A stretch of DNA of 9,637 bases from DATKWS01 sp035529435 (lineage in GTDB: Bacteria > Krumholzibacteriota > Krumholzibacteriia > Krumholzibacteriales > Krumholzibacteriaceae): positions 1-9,637 of the forward strand of contig DATKWS010000165.1 in the NCBI GenBank assembly GCA_035529435.1, given 5' to 3'. Every line of letters begins with the position of its first letter. Within the stretch, counting starts at the first letter, position 1. This document shows, piece by piece, positions 6,440 through 9,637 of this stretch. The position numbers and the translations under genes were made by a program. The notes below the pieces were generated by a model, which saw only the letters and a list, made by a program, of their open reading frames with translations, searched no databases and was not told the DNA's origin.

Positions 6440-6925
6440 ATGAAGAAAAAGTACGGATTTCTCTGCGACAGGATGCTCGGAAAGTTGTGCCGTATGCTCC
6501 GCCTGCTCGGTTTCGACGCGAAACTCAATCCCGACGGCGAGTCGGGACGATTTCTCCTCAATGCGGATCGCGAGGGGAGGATCGCGGTCACCCGCGCCCG
6601 GCGCCGGTACGACCGTCCGGGCACCCGGGCGGTGATCCTGACCGGCGAAACGGCCCACGAACAGGCCGTCGAGCTTCTCGAAGCGCTGCCTGAGCCGCCG
6701 CGGATCGAGCCGTTCACGCGCTGCCTCGAGTGCAATGAGGCCCTGGTCGAGGAATCGCCATCATCGGTCACCGAAGAGATTCCGGCGTTCATCGCCGAGC
6801 ATTTCAAGCAATACCACCGGTGTCCATCCTGCCGGCGCATCTACTGGGAGGGCTCGCACTTCGAGGCGATGTCGGCGGAGATAGAGAAGATCAGAACCCG
6901 CCTGGGTGAACGCCGGGAACAGTAA
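6440..6925 (+). CDS. Mut7-C RNase-domain protein with C-terminal zinc ribbon
   Basis: This 161-residue protein matches the Mut7-C family, a PIN-like fold predicted to be an RNase. The N-terminus reads 'FLCDRMLGKLCRMLRLLGFDA' with the expected acidic Asp10. The zinc ribbon uses Cys95 and Cys98 (RCLECN) with Cys128 and Cys131 (CPSCRRIYWEGSH), followed by the family's YWxGSH ending. Length fits stand-alone bacterial members. One oddity is that the usual TRD segment reads TRAR (51-54), so a conserved acidic residue is replaced by Ala53. Activity may be altered or lost. The ATG at 6440 follows GGGGAGGACAGG, and an in-frame stop at 6374 excludes a long N-terminal extension. It stands alone on the plus strand and converges on the Nudix gene with 34 nt between them and no clear terminator. 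Confidence 0.85.
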   Translation: MKKKYGFLCDRMLGKLCRMLRLLGFDAKLNPDGESGRFLLNADREGRIAVTRARRRYDRPGTRAVILTGETAHEQAVELLEALPEPPRIEPFTRCLECNEALVEESPSSVTEEIPAFIAEHFKQYHRCPSCRRIYWEGSHFEAMSAEIEKIRTRLGERREQ

Positions 6926-6959
6926 TCCGGAATCCCGGAACGCGCGCGGCGTAGGCTGA

Positions 6960-7376
6960 TCAGCGGGTGTGTCTCTCTATAATGGGAAGGGCCCGGCGGA
7001 GGAGCTCCCGGGTGTCGGGAAACGTCAACAGCCGGAGGGCATCCTCACGGGAACACCACTGCGGCGTCCGCGGCTCTTCCGTACCGAATGTTTCACGGTG
7101 GGCGCAGAGGTAATGTTCGACGCGGAAGGTTCGGCCGTCCCGCACGTAGGTGAGTGCTCCGACGCGTGAGACGATATCGCCTGACACCCCACCCTCCTCC
7201 AGGAGCTCCCGCAGCGCGGCCGCCTCGGGCGTCTCTCCCGGCTCCACATGCCCCTTCGGAAAGATCCAGTGATCGGGATTCCGTTTCGCCCGTACGATCA
7301 GCACGAGGGGGATACCATTCTCGATCCTGAAGGCGATGGCGGCTGCCTGCTGTATGGTTTCCACGGCCGAATCCAT
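6960..7376 (-). CDS. Nudix hydrolase
   Basis: This protein of about 138 residues carries a complete Nudix box at residues 42-64 (G-x5-E-x7-REL-x-EE-x-G-V). All metal-binding residues are present: Glu57, Glu60 and Glu61. It is preceded by 'HWIFPKGHVEPGE', a lead-in common in diadenosine- or nucleotide-cleaving Nudix enzymes related to MutT. It should hydrolyse a nucleoside diphosphate linked to another group, but the substrate is not deducible. The start is uncertain. ATG 7376 places the first beta strand ('QAAAIAFRI') where expected but has only a weak GGGA just before it. In-frame TTG 7436 or GTG 7430 would add about 20 unconserved residues and bring the gene to within 12-20 nt of the nifU stop. 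Either way it appears to be the last gene of the nifS-nifU operon. Confidence 0.88.
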   Translation of the reverse strand: MDSAVETIQQAAAIAFRIENGIPLVLIVRAKRNPDHWIFPKGHVEPGETPEAAALRELLEEGGVSGDIVSRVGALTYVRDGRTFRVEHYLCAHRETFGTEEPRTPQWCSREDALRLLTFPDTRELLRRALPIIERHTR

Positions 7377-7448
7377 TCCCGGTACACGGAGGTGCGGTGC
7401 TGCCGGACCGGCGCCCGGCCAAACATTCACATCCAAAAGAATAACGGA

Positions 7449-8069
7449 TTAAGGCTCGGTATCGGAGAAATGCTTGTCGACAAACTGCTTGAGAAGCGCC
7501 TCCGCCTCGTCCTTGCACTGGCCGCAGACGGTGCCGAGCTTCGTCATCTCCTGGAGCTCGTAGAAGGTGCGCGCCCCCTCGAGAACCGCGTGCTCGATCT
7601 CGAGGTCCGTCACATTCATGCACTGGCAGACGATCCGGGCCTCCTCGCGCGTGATCCGGTCCTCCATCCCGTTTTTGCGGTAGTAATCATTTATCGCGGC
7701 CCGGAGCGCCTTGTCGCCGAGTACGGAGCAGTGTATCTTGTGCTCCGGCAGTCCTCCCAGCTCCTTGGCGACATCCTTCGGCGACACGCGGTACGCCTTC
7801 TCCAGTGTCATCCCCTTGACCAGCTCGGACAGGATCGAGGTGCTCGCGATGGCGCTCGCGCACCCGTACGTCTTCCACTTGCAGTCGGTGATGATCTGCT
7901 TTTCACCGTCGACCTTGATGTACATGATCATCTCGTCCCCGCATTTCACATTCCCCACGACACCCTTGCCGTCGTAGTCGTATCCCTTCTCGTCCATCAG
8001 CACGTTCTTCGGGTTCGTGAAGTGTTCGCGGACCTTGTCCGAGTACACCCATTTGATTTCGGCGCTCAT
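7449..8069 (-). CDS. nifU: Fe-S cluster scaffold NifU (IscU domain plus Bfd-like [2Fe-2S] domain)
   Basis: This 206-residue protein assembles iron-sulfur clusters on an IscU-type scaffold. That domain (about 8-132) keeps the three cluster ligands Cys43, Cys70 and Cys114, plus the conserved Asp45 in 'CGDEM'. It is followed by a Bfd-like domain (about 140-195) with Cys148, Cys150, Cys182 and Cys185 (CxC...CxxC), which holds a stable [2Fe-2S] cluster in NifU proteins. The third, C-terminal Nfu domain of classical NifU is absent and the protein ends about 20 residues after the last Cys. The ATG at 8069 has AGGAG 6 nt upstream and lies 2 nt after the nifS stop, so translation is probably coupled. 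The cysteine desulfurase upstream supplies sulfur. No nitrogenase genes are present here, so a general Fe-S role is likely. Confidence 0.95.
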   Translation of the reverse strand: MSAEIKWVYSDKVREHFTNPKNVLMDEKGYDYDGKGVVGNVKCGDEMIMYIKVDGEKQIITDCKWKTYGCASAIASTSILSELVKGMTLEKAYRVSPKDVAKELGGLPEHKIHCSVLGDKALRAAINDYYRKNGMEDRITREEARIVCQCMNVTDLEIEHAVLEGARTFYELQEMTKLGTVCGQCKDEAEALLKQFVDKHFSDTEP

Positions 8070-8071
8070 CC

Positions 8072-9259
8072 TCAACTCCTTTTATATGCGCTGGACATGT
8101 CCCTGATCTTCTTTATGACGGCGGGCATTGTATCGATGAACTGCTCGACCTCTTCCCTGGTGTTCTGCCGTCCCATGCTGATCCTGATCGAGCCGTGCGC
8201 CCGTTCGGCCGACATGCCGGTGGCCAGCAGCACATGGGACGGATCCAGCGAGCCGGAGGCGCAGGCGGAGCCGGTCGAGACCGCTATCCCCTCCATGTCG
8301 AGGTAGAGGAGAATCGCCTCTCCCTCCGCGCCCTCGAAGGAAACATTCAGCGTGCCGGGCTGGCAGTCCGTCGGGTGGCCGTTGAAATGGATATCGGGGA
8401 TCCTGTCGGCGAATCCCTTCCTGAGGGCCTCCTTGAGTTTCAGCAGGTGCTTCTCCTCCCCGGCCATCTCGCGCTCGCGCATCTCGATCGCCTTGCCGAG
8501 CCCGACGATACCGAGGGTGTTCTCCGTCCCTGCGCGCCTGCCCCGCTCCTGGTGACCGCCGCGGATCAGCGGGCAGAACGGCACGCCGTTCTTCACGTAC
8601 AGCGCGCCGATCCCCTTCGGGCCGTAAATCTTGTGCCCCGAGATCGTGAGAAAATCGACGCCGAGCTGCGTGACGTCGACCGGCACCTTGCCGACCGCCT
8701 GGACCGCGTCGGAATGAAACAGCGCCCCCCTGTCGTGAACCATTTCCGCGATCGTCCTGATGTCCTGGATGGTGCCGATCTCGTTGTTCGCCATCATCAC
8801 CGACACGAGGCCCGTTTTCTCGGTCACCTTCTCCTCGAGCTGGTCGAGCCGTACCTTGCCGTATTCGTCGACTTCGAGAAACGCAACCGGAAATCCTCGC
8901 TCCCGCAGGCACTTCGACGACTCCAGAACGCAGGGATGTTCTATGGTCGTCGTGACGAGCGCATGCCGCACCAAATCGACGCTGCACGCGCAGCGGCTCG
9001 ACCGGCAGGTGAGGGCCGACAGCACCGTATTGTTGGCCTCCGAGCCGCTCCCGACGAAGACGATCTCATCGGGACTCGCGCCGATGAACCGGGCGACCGT
9101 CCCGCGCGCCTCCTCGACGAGATCGCGGGCGTGCCGCCCGTAGGCATGCAGGCTCGAGGGATTGCCGAACACCTCGAGCGCGTCGGCGATCGCCTTTTTC
9201 ACTTCGGGATGAAGCGGGGTCGTCGCGTTGTGATCCATGTATATCAGGTTCTCGTACAT
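8072..9259 (-). CDS. nifS: Cysteine desulfurase NifS (class I)
   Basis: This 395-residue PLP enzyme removes sulfur from L-cysteine, leaving alanine, and passes a persulfide to NifU. Family marks include 'YMDHNATTPLHPEV' at the start, GSGSEANN (70-77), His108 in 'TIEHPCVL', NNEIGTIQ (158-165), the PLP lysine Lys210 in 'SGHKIYGPKG', RRAGTEN (241-247) and the mobile-loop catalytic Cys333 in 'STGSACASG'. The extended loop around Cys333 is that of class I NifS/IscS enzymes. A Cys-rich stretch at 84-92 (TCRSSRCAC) replaces the usual short linker after GSGSEANN. ATG 9259 and the adjacent in-frame GTG 9262 both fit the upstream GGGAG; ATG was preferred. It is the first gene of nifS-nifU-nudix and has its own promoter candidate. 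Confidence 0.96.
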   Translation of the reverse strand: MYENLIYMDHNATTPLHPEVKKAIADALEVFGNPSSLHAYGRHARDLVEEARGTVARFIGASPDEIVFVGSGSEANNTVLSALTCRSSRCACSVDLVRHALVTTTIEHPCVLESSKCLRERGFPVAFLEVDEYGKVRLDQLEEKVTEKTGLVSVMMANNEIGTIQDIRTIAEMVHDRGALFHSDAVQAVGKVPVDVTQLGVDFLTISGHKIYGPKGIGALYVKNGVPFCPLIRGGHQERGRRAGTENTLGIVGLGKAIEMREREMAGEEKHLLKLKEALRKGFADRIPDIHFNGHPTDCQPGTLNVSFEGAEGEAILLYLDMEGIAVSTGSACASGSLDPSHVLLATGMSAERAHGSIRISMGRQNTREEVEQFIDTMPAVIKKIRDMSSAYKRS

Positions 9260-9272
9260 CACTGTATCTCCC

Positions 9273-9309
9273 TGCGAAAATTATACTGATCGAGACGGTA
9301 TCGATTGTC
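9273..9309 (-). promoter_or_regulatory. Promoter candidate for the nifS-nifU-nudix operon
   Basis: A perfect TATAAT lies on the minus strand at 9285-9280. Upstream, GGACA/GACAAT at about 9303-9309 is a weak -35 at 18-19 bp spacing. Transcription would start near 9273, leaving a short leader of about 14 nt with the GGGAG ribosome binding site. ATTGCAAT and repeated GTTGC words occur farther upstream (about 9319-9347), where an activator or repressor could bind, but I recognise no known operator such as that of IscR. Confidence 0.5.
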
Positions 9310-9357
9310 CCCTGCCGTTATGCAACGAGCAACAGCCTGTATTGCAATGTAACGCTA

Positions 9358-9637
9358 TCACCCGCCGGTGGCAAGCCTGCGGATCGCATCCCCCGATATG
9401 CGGTAGACGATCCAGTCCTCCATCGCCTCCGCACCGTACCGTTCGTAGAACGAGCGGGCCGGGTTCCAGTGGAGCACCGCCATCTCGATACGCCCGCACT
9501 TCTTCTCCAGCGCGATACGCGCGCAGTGCCTCATCATCGCCGTTCCTAAGCCCGTCCCGCGGTGATCGGGCCGGATATAGATATCCTCGATATAGACGCC
9601 GGGGCGCCCGACAAATGTCGAGAAATTATAAAAATAG
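9358..9637 (-). CDS. GNAT-family N-acetyltransferase, partial (N-terminus beyond window)
   Basis: The last 93 codons are present; the start lies beyond the right edge. The fragment begins within 'FYNFSTFVGRPGVYIEDIYI' and continues to the acetyl-CoA pyrophosphate-binding loop 'RPDHRGTGLG' (motif A, R/Q-x-x-G-x-G/A). It then shows 'VLHWNPARSFYERYGA', with the motif B asparagine and Tyr. The FYNFSTF-GRPG-Y-ED pattern and the ending 'DWIVYRI' resemble diamine (spermidine/spermine) acetyltransferase-type GNATs, so a polyamine or amino-compound substrate is plausible but unproven. The stop lies 98 nt upstream of nifS on the same strand, with a separate promoter in between, so it is probably not part of the Fe-S operon. 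Confidence 0.85.
   Translation of the reverse strand, partial: YFYNFSTFVGRPGVYIEDIYIRPDHRGTGLGTAMMRHCARIALEKKCGRIEMAVLHWNPARSFYERYGAEAMEDWIVYRISGDAIRRLATGG

Noticed and set aside
6280..6840. A 186-codon minus-strand frame opposite Mut7-C reaching toward the zinc-ribbon gene
   Set aside because: Its Ser/Arg-rich sequence is a shadow of the Mut7-C gene, which has a good ribosome binding site and family motifs.
6926..6939. TCCGG-AATC-CCGGA hairpin between the convergent Mut7-C and Nudix genes as a terminator
   Set aside because: The stem is only 5 bp and there is no T tract in either direction.
7449..9259. Nitrogen-fixation locus
   Set aside because: NifS and NifU names reflect family type only. 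No nitrogenase structural or cofactor genes are present and the NifU lacks the third domain, so a general Fe-S role is more likely.
7248..9289. Two long plus-strand open frames of about 350 codons each opposite nifU and nifS
   Set aside because: They lie antisense to clear NifU and NifS genes, show no recognisable domain and arise from the strong third-position GC bias.
1..9637. CRISPR array, tRNA, rRNA, insertion sequence or prophage
   Set aside because: No regularly spaced repeats, no cloverleaf or rRNA-like sequence, no transposase or integrase motifs and no paired terminal repeats were seen.

Overview
The window is a stretch of bacterial chromosome carrying mostly housekeeping and accessory-metabolism genes. 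It is GC-rich, with a strong G/C bias at third codon positions, and most genes have clear purine-rich ribosome binding sites. I cannot name the organism. A two-domain NifU, a Mut7-C protein with a zinc ribbon, a fused Nnr and an HNH-associated N-terminal domain would suit an uncultured, possibly anaerobic, deltaproteobacterium-like or candidate-phylum lineage, but this is only inference. There are no rRNAs, tRNAs, CRISPR arrays, recognisable transposases or phage genes.

Layout. The left edge (1-268, minus) is the N-terminal part of a protein resembling the N-terminal domain of HNH-associated proteins. It has an extended -10 promoter and lies next to an AT-rich gap of about 335 bp with inverted repeats. 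From 5025 down to 604, four minus-strand genes follow one another: a HAD-family phosphatase, the bifunctional NAD(P)HX epimerase/dehydratase (nnr), thiamine-monophosphate kinase (thiL, with unusual insertions) and a histidine-phosphatase-family enzyme. Their gaps of about 80-110 nt show no terminator, so co-transcription is possible.

A plus-strand CPBP-type membrane protease-like gene (5077-5922) starts divergently from the HAD gene. Its only plausible promoter sits so close to its GTG codon that the mRNA may be leaderless. A strong hairpin (5921-5946) separates it from a convergent, AT-richer small zinc-ribbon gene (5995-6186) that I cannot assign to a family. The start region of that gene is odd: a consensus-like Shine-Dalgarno and ATG are out of frame with the zinc-ribbon frame, and a run of seven G residues inside a perfect hairpin lies between them. 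A Mut7-C/zinc-ribbon gene (6440-6925, plus) follows.

The right third (minus) is an iron-sulfur cluster assembly operon: nifS (cysteine desulfurase) and nifU (IscU scaffold plus Bfd-like [2Fe-2S] domain) separated by 2 nt, then a Nudix hydrolase. A TATAAT promoter candidate precedes nifS. Upstream, at the window edge, is the C-terminal part of a GNAT acetyltransferase. NifS takes sulfur from cysteine and passes it to NifU, which builds Fe-S clusters. Nnr repairs hydrated NAD(P)H. The Nudix, HAD and histidine-phosphatase enzymes may have nucleotide or metabolite clean-up roles, but their substrates cannot be read from sequence.

I see no convincing large undescribed system. The most unusual spot is the zinc-ribbon gene and its leader (about 5921-6312).
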